Source: Flavobacterium aquariorum
Lineage (GTDB): Bacteria; Bacteroidota; Bacteroidia; Flavobacteriales; Flavobacteriaceae
Assembly (NCBI RefSeq): GCF_003254745.1
Contig: NZ_QKXH01000004.1
Location: forward strand, 1-64,000
Direction of reading: 5' to 3'
Length of the DNA: 64,000 nt
In this document: positions 56,675 through 64,000 of the stretch, piece by piece
How the letters are laid out: each line of letters begins with the position of its first letter
How positions within the stretch are numbered: position 1 is the first letter of the stretch
Position numbers and translations under genes: made by a program
The notes under the pieces: generated by a model
Databases searched by the model: none
The model's input: only the letters and a program-made list of their open reading frames with translations
What the model was told of the DNA's origin: nothing

Positions 56675-56734
56675 ATTGCTATTAGTTTCAGGAATATTTT
56701 AGAAAGGTTAATGCTCCTTTTTGATTTGGTATTT

Positions 56735-57454
56735 TTAAAACTCAAAATTAAATCCTTTTTCGGTAAGTTTCTCGTAAATTTCAGGGTCAAATTTATATAA
56801 TTGAGCGGCTCTATGCGAAACATCCTGCTGTTTCTCATCCAATGGAACCAGTAATTTCATGTGAAGAATTTTTCTGCGGAAATTGGATTTGTCCATTTCG
56901 ATTCCTAAAATTTCTTCATATAAATGCATAAGCTGCAATAGAGTAAATTTTTCGGGTAACAAATTGAAGCCAATTGGAGCTTGACGAACTCTGTTGCGAA
57001 GGTTTTTTATACTGTAGGCTAGTATTTCATTATGGTCATAAATTAAATCTGGAATTTCATTAATCTTATACCACTTGGCATCCGAAGCTGTAAAACCTGC
57101 TTTAATGTTATAATCTTCTCTTTTTACCAAAGCATAATAGCCAATAGTAATTACCCTTCTCAAAGGGAAACGGTCGGGTTCCCCAAAAGCTTTTAACTGT
57201 TCAAGGTAAATATTGTCCATACCGGTAAGTTCGGCTAGTAAACGGTGGGCAGCATCATCTGTACTTTCTTTCTTTTTGATCCAACCACCGGGTAACCCCC
57301 ATTTTCCTTTACTGATACCTTCGGCATGTTGTACCAAAAGTACTTCCAGAATACCGTTGTCAAAACCAAATATAACACAGTCAATAGTAATGGCATTCAT
57401 GGCAGATTGTTCCACAATTTGTATTAGATCCCTATCGATAATTTTTCCGCTCAT
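56735..57454 (-). CDS. Nudix-derived (NrtR-family) regulator A, likely xylose regulator
   Basis: 239 residues. The N-terminal Nudix-like domain has NAITIDCVIFGFDNGILEVLLVQHAEG and the box GGWIKKKESTDDAAHRLLAE then LTGM. That box keeps the first Glu, the Arg and one later Glu but has Leu in place of two catalytic Glu. The C-terminal winged helix is nearly identical to that of regulator B. It is divergent from xylB, across 382 bp that contain a long palindrome at the xylB start. By analogy with AraR it probably represses the xyl operon until a pentose-derived ligand binds. That function is inferred from architecture and position. Confidence 0.85.
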   Translation of the reverse strand: MSGKIIDRDLIQIVEQSAMNAITIDCVIFGFDNGILEVLLVQHAEGISKGKWGLPGGWIKKKESTDDAAHRLLAELTGMDNIYLEQLKAFGEPDRFPLRRVITIGYYALVKREDYNIKAGFTASDAKWYKINEIPDLIYDHNEILAYSIKNLRNRVRQAPIGFNLLPEKFTLLQLMHLYEEILGIEMDKSNFRRKILHMKLLVPLDEKQQDVSHRAAQLYKFDPEIYEKLTEKGFNFEF

Positions 57455-57721
57455 AGCCTTACAAAGTTTAGCACTAAATTAATATTTTTTTAAAGAGTTC
57501 AGTTGTGTACAAAGAAATATATTTTGTAAAACAATTGTGATTAAACCTCTTTTTGGATTCAAAATTCCAAATATTTTTTATTTCTGAATCAACTAGTATT
57601 TAACTAATTGATTTTGTGTGTTTTGTGTTAATTAAAAGTTATAAAAACCTCTTTTCTGTATAAGATATCAATAAAAATAAAAACCTTTTTTTATCAATTA
57701 CAAATATTTAATCTCAATTTT

Positions 57722-57751
57722 TTGTTAATATGAAAAATTCGTTATATACTT
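57722..57751 (+). promoter_or_regulatory. Candidate xylB promoter
   Basis: TTG (57722-57724), 19-nt spacer, then TATACTTG (57744-57751), one base from TAnnTTTG. The palindromic operator begins 4 nt downstream. The remaining upstream part (57455-57720) is A/T-rich and shows no other clear element. Confidence 0.6.
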
Positions 57752-57754
57752 GTA

Positions 57755-57788
57755 GTCAAATTAACCATAACGTTATGGTTTTTTTGAC
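57755..57788. promoter_or_regulatory. Putative xyl operator: 34-bp near-perfect palindrome
   Basis: The core AACCATAACGTTATGGTT (57763-57780) is a perfect 18-bp palindrome. Flanks GTCAAA and TTTGAC extend the dyad to 34 bp with 15 of 17 pairs matching. It covers the expected transcription start of xylB, an ideal repressor position for regulators A and B. Confidence 0.8.
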
Positions 57789-57836
57789 CAAAAGTACAAA
57801 AAGCAATAGCAATTCAATCATATAATAATTAAGAAT

Positions 57837-59330
57837 ATGTATTTTTTAGGAATCGATTTAGGAAGTTCGTCCATAAAATTGTCAGTATTTAATGCTGATA
57901 AAGGAATTACCGTTGCGACAGTAACGGTTCCTGAATTTGAGATGGATATTGTAGCTGCCAAATTTGGCTGGGCAGAACAAGATCCTAATAAATGGTGGGA
58001 ATACGTAAAATATGGTATTCAATCTCTTGGTTCAAAGCAACATATCGATTTAAAAAAGATAGCTGGAATTGGGATCGCCTATCAAATGCATGGTTTGGTA
58101 TTGACCGATGAAAATATGAATCCGGTTCGTTCTTCTATCATTTGGTGTGATAGTAGAGCAGCAATCATTGGAAATGAAGTTTATGACAGAATTGGACATG
58201 AATCCTGTCAACAACAAATACTTGGAAGTCCGGGAAATTTTACGGCTTCTAAATTAAAATGGGTTCAAATCAATGAACCAGAGATTTTTCAAAAAGCGGT
58301 TTACATGATGCTTCCCGGCGATTTCATAGCTGCAAGACTATCCGGAAAAGCACAAATAAGCACTTCGGGCTTATCGGAAGCCGCTTTATGGAACTTCTCA
58401 AAAGGAACTTTGGCAAATGAAGTGTTGCACACTATGGGGCTTCCCGTAGATATGATTCCTGAAATCGTACCCAACTTTGGATATCAAGCAACGGTACATC
58501 CTGATGTTGCATCAGAATTGGGATTGAGTTCAGATGTTAAAATCACCTACAGAGGTGGTGACCAGCCTAATAATGCCATGTCATTGAATGTGTTAAAACC
58601 TGGTGAAATTGCGACTACTGCTGGTACTTCGGCAGTGATTTATGCCGTAAGTAATCAAGATGTTTATGACAAGGAAAATCGTATCAATACCTTTTTGCAT
58701 GTCAATAATGCCGAAGCTCAAAAAAACAACGGTGTGATGTTGTGCATCAATGGTTCCGGAATTTTGTACCAATGGTTGCGTAAAATTATGTCGACTGACA
58801 GAACTGGTTTAATCGCCTATGAAGCGCTGAATGTCGAAGCAGCCAAAGTTGCTGCCGGAAGCAATGGTTTGCGTTTTTATCCTTTTGGAAATGGTGTAGA
58901 ACGCATCTTTAATAATAAAAATGCGAATTCCGGAATTCAAAATCTAAATTTTAATATTCATCAATCAGGCCATTTGATTCGTTCGGCTTGTGAAGGAATT
59001 GTTTTTGCCATGAATTATGGTTTTGATGTAATGAAATCGGTTGGGGCTTCTGGAGAAGTAGTCCGTGCCGGAAATGCCAATCTTTTTCTAAGCCCTGTTT
59101 TCAGAGAAATCTTCACCAATACTACACAAACCACATTAGAATTATATAATACCTCCGGATCCGAAGGCGCTGCACGTGGAGCTGCGTATGGTTTTGGTTA
59201 TTATGCTTCTTTGGATCAGGCTTTTGATGGTTTAAAATGCATAGAGAGAATAGAACCAAATCCAATATTGACGTCACAGTATCAGGAAATATATCAAGAA
59301 TGGAAAAATCATATTAAACTAGAATCATAA
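57837..59330 (+). CDS. xylB: Xylulokinase (FGGY family)
   Basis: Phosphorylates D-xylulose to xylulose 5-phosphate. 497 residues, normal length. The N-terminal phosphate-binding segment is [16 protein letters not shown]. The catalytic Asp region is [14 protein letters not shown], followed by [10 protein letters not shown], the FGGY-lobe motifs [17 protein letters not shown] and [12 protein letters not shown], and [15 protein letters not shown] near the end. It leads the xylB-xylA-susC-susD transcript, with the palindromic operator 49 bp before its start. xylA follows after 4 bp. Confidence 0.95.
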   Translation: MYFLGIDLGSSSIKLSVFNADKGITVATVTVPEFEMDIVAAKFGWAEQDPNKWWEYVKYGIQSLGSKQHIDLKKIAGIGIAYQMHGLVLTDENMNPVRSSIIWCDSRAAIIGNEVYDRIGHESCQQQILGSPGNFTASKLKWVQINEPEIFQKAVYMMLPGDFIAARLSGKAQISTSGLSEAALWNFSKGTLANEVLHTMGLPVDMIPEIVPNFGYQATVHPDVASELGLSSDVKITYRGGDQPNNAMSLNVLKPGEIATTAGTSAVIYAVSNQDVYDKENRINTFLHVNNAEAQKNNGVMLCINGSGILYQWLRKIMSTDRTGLIAYEALNVEAAKVAAGSNGLRFYPFGNGVERIFNNKNANSGIQNLNFNIHQSGHLIRSACEGIVFAMNYGFDVMKSVGASGEVVRAGNANLFLSPVFREIFTNTTQTTLELYNTSGSEGAARGAAYGFGYYASLDQAFDGLKCIERIEPNPILTSQYQEIYQEWKNHIKLES

Positions 59331-59334
59331 TATA

Positions 59335-60657
59335 ATGAGCACAACAAAACAATCTTATTTTGAAAATATCGATACCATAAAATTTGAAGGTAGAGAAAGT
59401 ACTAATCCTTTAGCTTTCAAATGGTATGATGAAAATCGCGTAGTGGCAGGTAAAACGTTAAAAGAGCATTTGCGTTTTTCTATGGCTTACTGGCACACCT
59501 TATGCAACAAAGGGGGAGATCCTTTTGGAGCTGGAACTGAAACATTTGCTTGGGATAAAAGCGAAGATGTTATTCAACGCGCCAAAGATAAAATGGATGC
59601 TGCTTTTGAATTCATGAGCAAATTAGGCATACCGTATTACTGTTTTCATGACATCGATATGGTAGACGATGCGCCTACTTTAGAAGAATTTGAGCAACGT
59701 GTTAAAGCTTTAGTAGCTTATGCGAAAATCAAACAGGAAGAAACAGGAATTAAGTTGTTATGGGGAACTTCAAACTTGTTTAGCAATCCTCGCTATATGA
59801 ATGGAGCTTCTACTAATCCGAATTTTGATGTAGTTGCATATGCTGCAGCCCAGGCCAAAATTGCTATTGATGCGACGATTGCTTTGGGAGGTGAGAATTA
59901 TGTATTCTGGGGTGGTAGAGAAGGATATATGAGCCTTTTGAACACGGATATGAAAAGAGAATTAGAGCACATGGGGAGATTCTTAACTATCTGTAGAGAT
60001 TATGCTCGCAAACAAGGTTTCAAAGGAACTTTCCTTATTGAGCCAAAACCAATGGAACCGATGAAACATCAATATGATTTTGATGCGGCCACAACTTTAG
60101 GATTTCTTCACAAACACGGCCTTCAAGACGATTTCAAACTGAATTTGGAAGTCAATCACGCGACTCTTGCAGGACACTCTTTCGAACATGAATTACAAGT
60201 AGCGGTAGATGCTGGAATGTTGGGAAGTATCGATGCAAATCGTGGAGATTATCAAAACGGATGGGATACGGATCAATTTCCTATAGATGTTTTTGAAATT
60301 ACCCAATCTATGTTGGTGATTTTAGAAGGCGGAGGAATTCAAGGCGGAGGAATCAACTTTGATGCAAAAGTGAGAAGAAATTCAATCGATATAGAAGATA
60401 AATTCATAGCCCACATCGCAGGAATGGATGTTTTTGCGAGAGGACTTATCTGTGCAGACCATATTCTGAAAAATACCAACTATAAAGAATTACGCCAAAA
60501 GCGTTACGGATCATTTGACGGCGATAACGGAGCAAAGTTCGAAAGAGGCGAACTCTCTCTTGAAGACCTTAGTGCCATTGCCCGTGCAAAAGGAGAACCT
60601 CAATCAATAAGTGGAAAACAAGAACTATTTGAACAAATTATTGCCAATGCTTTTTAG
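59335..60657 (+). CDS. xylA: Xylose isomerase
   Basis: Converts D-xylose to D-xylulose. 440 residues, the length of class II xylose isomerases. Catalytic His and Asp lie in [14 protein letters not shown]. Metal and substrate residues lie in [54 protein letters not shown] and [19 protein letters not shown], and the C-terminal [10 protein letters not shown] is present. The start [19 protein letters not shown] is typical for Bacteroidota. It lies 4 bp after xylB and 48 bp before susC, so monosaccharide metabolism and oligosaccharide uptake appear to share one transcript. Confidence 0.97.
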   Translation: MSTTKQSYFENIDTIKFEGRESTNPLAFKWYDENRVVAGKTLKEHLRFSMAYWHTLCNKGGDPFGAGTETFAWDKSEDVIQRAKDKMDAAFEFMSKLGIPYYCFHDIDMVDDAPTLEEFEQRVKALVAYAKIKQEETGIKLLWGTSNLFSNPRYMNGASTNPNFDVVAYAAAQAKIAIDATIALGGENYVFWGGREGYMSLLNTDMKRELEHMGRFLTICRDYARKQGFKGTFLIEPKPMEPMKHQYDFDAATTLGFLHKHGLQDDFKLNLEVNHATLAGHSFEHELQVAVDAGMLGSIDANRGDYQNGWDTDQFPIDVFEITQSMLVILEGGGIQGGGINFDAKVRRNSIDIEDKFIAHIAGMDVFARGLICADHILKNTNYKELRQKRYGSFDGDNGAKFERGELSLEDLSAIARAKGEPQSISGKQELFEQIIANAF

Positions 60658-60705
60658 AACCAATACAAACATTACTAACTTAAATTAACCAATTCTTAAA
60701 TTATT

Positions 60706-63700
60706 ATGAAAAGAAAAGATTGTACATCGACAATGCTTCCCTTTTATATGTCACTCCTGTTCAGTGTGTTTATGCTGCAGTCAGGTTTCGCACAACAGAA
60801 ATCTCTTTCTGTATCAGGGAAGGTAACCTCTACAAGTGATGGCGTGGGTATTCCCGGTGCAAATATTACTGTAGAAGGAGGAGGAGCAGGTACATCGACA
60901 GATTTCGACGGTAGTTATAAAATTACAGTAAAATCAGATGACGTATTAAAATTCACTGTTTTGGGGTACAGAACCCAAAAAATTTCTGTAAATAATCAAT
61001 CAACTATTAATGTTGGTTTGCAAAGCGAAACTTCAGATCTTAAAGAGGTAGTCGTTATCGGTTACGGTACACAGAAAAAGAAAGTTTCTACTGCAGCTAC
61101 TTCAGTAGTTTCAGCAAAAGATATTCAAGCTGTCGCCGTTGGTGATGTAGTAAATGCCTTGCAAGGACAGAGTTCGGGTGTTAATGTTACTTCTACTTCC
61201 GGGCAACCTGGGGCAGGTATGGTAATCAACATTCGTGGGGTAGGAACCGCAGGAAACAATTCGCCTCTATATGTTGTAGACGGTGTGGTTGTAGATAATG
61301 GTATTGGATATTTGGATCCATCTTCTATCGAAAGAGTTGATATCTTAAAAGACGCAGCAGCAGCTTCTATTTATGGAGCTAGAGCAGCCAATGGTGTTGT
61401 ATTGGTAACAACCAGAAAAGGAAAAGATGGTAAAATGAATGTAGCGTTAAGTTCATACACTGGATTCCAACATGTAGCCAAAAAACTAGACTTGTTGAAT
61501 ACTCAAGAGTACACTACTATCATGAATGAGGCAAGAGTAAACTCAGGACTTTCTCCTTTATATACTCCAGCACAAATCGCTTCTTTCCCAAATCATGATT
61601 GGCAAGACGATATGTTTAATGAAGGGGCTATGAAACAAAATCACTCCTTATTAATTACAGGTGGTGACAAAAAATCGACTATTGCAACTGGATTGTCTTA
61701 TTATGGACAAGACGGACTTATCGGGAGTCAAAATAACCAATCTAAATATGGTCGTACCACTTTTACTGTAAATTCAACTTCTGACGTTATAGAAAATCAT
61801 TTGAAAATAGGGGAGAATTTCTCTTATGCAAACATCAAAAGTAGCGGTGTTTCTGATCAAGGAATTTATAGCAACAGTATTCGAGGATTTTTGAATGCCG
61901 CACCTATAGATGCCGCTTATGACTCAAATGGGGATTTTGCACATTCTATTATTGCATCAGATATCAGTAATCCACTAGGGTCATTATATTATAACAATTT
62001 CAATGAAAATAAAATTGACCGTTTTGTAGGTAACATTTTTGCGGAAGCAAAATTTTTGAAAAACTTTACATATAGAACTAGTTTTGGTGTAGATATTACT
62101 GATAGTGCTTATCGTTCATTTACTCCGGTATATTCACTTTCTTCAAATAATAATGCCACTGTTTCCAGTGTTACCCAGAATTCTAATAAAGGATTGGGTT
62201 GGCTGTTCGAAAACACGTTACAATACAAAGCTTCTTTAAATGATATCCACCATTTTGATGTATTAGTTGGAACATCAGCTAAAGAAAATACTTCAGAGTA
62301 TATGAGCGCTACGGGGAAGGATTTGAATTTTGATGATTTCAAACATGCATATCTGAGCAACGCTACAGACCAAACTTCAAATACAGTTTCTGGAGGACGT
62401 TATGATTACAATATGCAATCTTATTTTGGACGTATATTATATGATTATGACAACAAATATTTGTTCTCGGCTACTATACGTCGAGACGGTTCATCTAATT
62501 TTGGACCAAATAACAAATACGCTATATTCCCAGCATTTTCTGCTGGTTGGAATGTTGATAAAGAAAGTTTCTTCCCAGAAAACAATGTGGTAACCAATCT
62601 TAAAATTAGAGGAAGCTGGGGACAAAACGGGAATGACCAATTCGCTAAGCAATTTGCTTATATGTCAACAATAAGTTCGTATGACAAAAACTACCATTTT
62701 GGTACAACGGATGAAACATTGCAAGTGGGATCTAGCCCAGATGCGATTTCTAATCCTGATTTGAAATGGGAAACTTCAGAGCAATTGGATTTAGGATTTG
62801 ATCTTACTTTGTTTTCTTCATTGACTTTTACTTTTGACTATTATGACAAAACAACCAAAGATTGGTTAGTTCAAGCTTCGGTTCCAGATATAGCAGGAGC
62901 TACAGCGCCTTTTATTAATGGTGGTGATATTAATAACAAAGGACTGGAATTTGGTTTGGGTTATAGAACAAACTTCGGAAAGGATTGGACTTTCTCAGCA
63001 AATGCAAATGCTTCTTTCAACCAAAATGAAGTACTTAGAATTGCTAATGCTGAAGGAATTATTCACGGGGATTCAAATTTGTTGTTCCAGGGAATGGATG
63101 AAATCAACAGAGTTGAAGTTGGAAAACCAATTGGCTATTTCTATGGGTTAAAAACAGACGGAATTTTTCAAAATGCATCTGAACTTACTTCTGTTCAGCC
63201 GAATGCGCAGCCTGGAGATGTTCGTTTTGTTGACTTAAACGGTGATGGAAAAATTGACGCCAATGACAAAACTGAAATTGGAGATCCTAATCCTGATTTT
63301 ACATACGGTTTCAATATGGATGTATCTTATAAAGCGTTTGATTTCTCTGTTTACACTTATGGTGTGGCAGGAAGCCAAAATGTTTTCGGAGTTCATGATT
63401 ATACTCGTGCCTATAATAATTATACAACTAGCATCTTAGGCAGATGGACAACTGAAGGAACTTCAAACAGTATTCCAAGAGCTACTTACGGTACAGATCC
63501 TAATGGGAATTATACGAAATTCTCTGATTTGTATGTTCAAAATGCTGATTTCTTCAGAATTAAATCGGCTACTTTGGGTTGTGATTTGACAAAATTAACA
63601 GACAACCTTAATTTCTTCAGCAAGTTTAGACTTTATGTAGCGGCAAATAACCTATTTACGTTTACTAAATACCAAGGAATGGATCCAGAAATTGGATTTG

Positions 63701-63792
63701 GAAACACTAACCAATCATGGGCCAAAGGTATTGACGTAGGATTCTATCCACAGCCAAGAACATACATGTTGGGTCTTAATGTTAACTTTTAA
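60706..63792 (+). CDS. SusC/RagA-family TonB-dependent transporter (xylan/xylose locus)
   Basis: 1028 residues with a signal peptide (LQSGFAQQ). The regulatory-like N-domain is SVSGKVTSTSDGVGIPGANITVEG. The plug carries KEVVVIGYGTQKKKVSTAATSV and DILKDAAAASIYGARAANGVV. The barrel includes VRFVDLNGDGKIDANDK and ends MLGLNVNF. It is third in the xyl operon and is followed after 3 bp by a susD whose remainder is outside the window. Xylo-oligosaccharide transport is inferred from the position after xylA. No xylanase is visible within the window, so the exact glycan is open. Confidence 0.93.
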   Translation: MKRKDCTSTMLPFYMSLLFSVFMLQSGFAQQKSLSVSGKVTSTSDGVGIPGANITVEGGGAGTSTDFDGSYKITVKSDDVLKFTVLGYRTQKISVNNQSTINVGLQSETSDLKEVVVIGYGTQKKKVSTAATSVVSAKDIQAVAVGDVVNALQGQSSGVNVTSTSGQPGAGMVINIRGVGTAGNNSPLYVVDGVVVDNGIGYLDPSSIERVDILKDAAAASIYGARAANGVVLVTTRKGKDGKMNVALSSYTGFQHVAKKLDLLNTQEYTTIMNEARVNSGLSPLYTPAQIASFPNHDWQDDMFNEGAMKQNHSLLITGGDKKSTIATGLSYYGQDGLIGSQNNQSKYGRTTFTVNSTSDVIENHLKIGENFSYANIKSSGVSDQGIYSNSIRGFLNAAPIDAAYDSNGDFAHSIIASDISNPLGSLYYNNFNENKIDRFVGNIFAEAKFLKNFTYRTSFGVDITDSAYRSFTPVYSLSSNNNATVSSVTQNSNKGLGWLFENTLQYKASLNDIHHFDVLVGTSAKENTSEYMSATGKDLNFDDFKHAYLSNATDQTSNTVSGGRYDYNMQSYFGRILYDYDNKYLFSATIRRDGSSNFGPNNKYAIFPAFSAGWNVDKESFFPENNVVTNLKIRGSWGQNGNDQFAKQFAYMSTISSYDKNYHFGTTDETLQVGSSPDAISNPDLKWETSEQLDLGFDLTLFSSLTFTFDYYDKTTKDWLVQASVPDIAGATAPFINGGDINNKGLEFGLGYRTNFGKDWTFSANANASFNQNEVLRIANAEGIIHGDSNLLFQGMDEINRVEVGKPIGYFYGLKTDGIFQNASELTSVQPNAQPGDVRFVDLNGDGKIDANDKTEIGDPNPDFTYGFNMDVSYKAFDFSVYTYGVAGSQNVFGVHDYTRAYNNYTTSILGRWTTEGTSNSIPRATYGTDPNGNYTKFSDLYVQNADFFRIKSATLGCDLTKLTDNLNFFSKFRLYVAANNLFTFTKYQGMDPEIGFGNTNQSWAKGIDVGFYPQPRTYMLGLNVNF

Positions 63793-63795
63793 AAA

Positions 63796-64000
63796 ATGAA
63801 ACCGATGAAAAAATATATAAAAGTAGTTGCCCTTTCGAGCCTATTCGTCTTAGGGGCATGTTCCAATGATTTTTTGGAAAACGAACCTTATACCGAAAAA
63901 GTAACCGAGAATTTCTATAAAACACCAAATGACGCCTATGAAGGACTTGTCGCCATTTATGACATTTTGCAGCGCGAAGCTTATGGTGGACCTTTATTAA
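63796..64000 (+). CDS. SusD-family lipoprotein, N-terminal fragment (3' end outside window)
   Basis: The first 68 codons are visible: a lipoprotein signal with lipobox FVLGACSND, then the usual SusD mature start (FLENEPYTEKVTENFYKTPNDAYEGLVAIYDILQ). The ATG lies 3 bp after the susC stop; a second Met three codons later is an equally good start. It is the partner of the SusC just upstream. The gene is cut by the window edge and is not necessarily truncated in the genome. Confidence 0.88.
   Translation, partial: MKPMKKYIKVVALSSLFVLGACSNDFLENEPYTEKVTENFYKTPNDAYEGLVAIYDILQREAYGGPLL

Noticed and set aside
63796..64000. Truncated SusD as a possible pseudogene
   Set aside because: The frame is intact up to the window edge, so the apparent truncation is an artefact of the window.

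Overview
The window looks like a chromosomal segment of a Flavobacterium-like member of the Bacteroidota. The evidence is its AT-rich sequence, three SusC/SusD pairs, type IX secretion sorting domains, lipoproteins, promoters with a TAnnTTTG -7 element, and genes that lack Shine-Dalgarno sites. It carries almost entirely sugar and polysaccharide utilisation genes: three adjoining polysaccharide utilisation loci (PULs) with the central metabolism that serves them. I see no tRNA, rRNA, CRISPR array, insertion sequence or phage gene.

Layout. (1) 1-5109, plus strand: two secreted starch-type proteins built from shared modules, the second a complete GH13 alpha-amylase. (2) 5110-7364: a repeat-rich gap, an OsmC-like protein and an alpha/beta hydrolase. 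These two genes lie between direct repeats of the galM 3' end. (3) 7365-27195, minus strand: an L-arabinose/arabinan locus. In transcription order it holds susC, susD, GH51, three GH43 enzymes, GH127, a second GH51, araB, araD, araA and a galM-type epimerase. (4) 27828-31451: a Nudix-type AraR regulator (plus), then tkt and tal (minus) for pentose carbon. (5) 32265-53058: a GntR/LacI-like regulator (minus) and a galactan/galactoside locus (plus): susC, susD, GH2, GH36, galM, two GH53 endo-galactanases, a second GH2, then galK, galT and galE. (6) 53372-55057: a sodium/sugar symporter. (7) 55134-64000: a DinB-like protein, two paralogous Nudix-type regulators, and a xylose locus (xylB, xylA, susC, start of susD) that runs off the right edge.

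How the genes fit together. The set matches use of pectic rhamnogalacturonan-I side chains. Arabinan is cut by GH43/GH51/GH127 and type I galactan by GH53/GH2. Arabinose enters via AraA-AraB-AraD to xylulose 5-phosphate and then Tkt/Tal. Galactose enters via GalM-GalK-GalT-GalE. Xylose enters via XylA-XylB.

The most informative non-coding signal is regulatory. A 19-bp element of the form AAGTGT-N7-ACATTT occurs at seven places: before araB (twice), GH127, susC, araR, tkt and the symporter. It is the likely AraR operator and defines a regulon. A second element, two tandem ACTGGTA-NGT units placed exactly 17 nt before a -7 box, occurs at two promoters in the galactan locus. A third, a long palindrome, covers the xylB start region. 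A near copy of its left half sits before a gene-free, terminator-ended stretch that may encode a small RNA. All function calls are by reading protein motifs; no database search was run.
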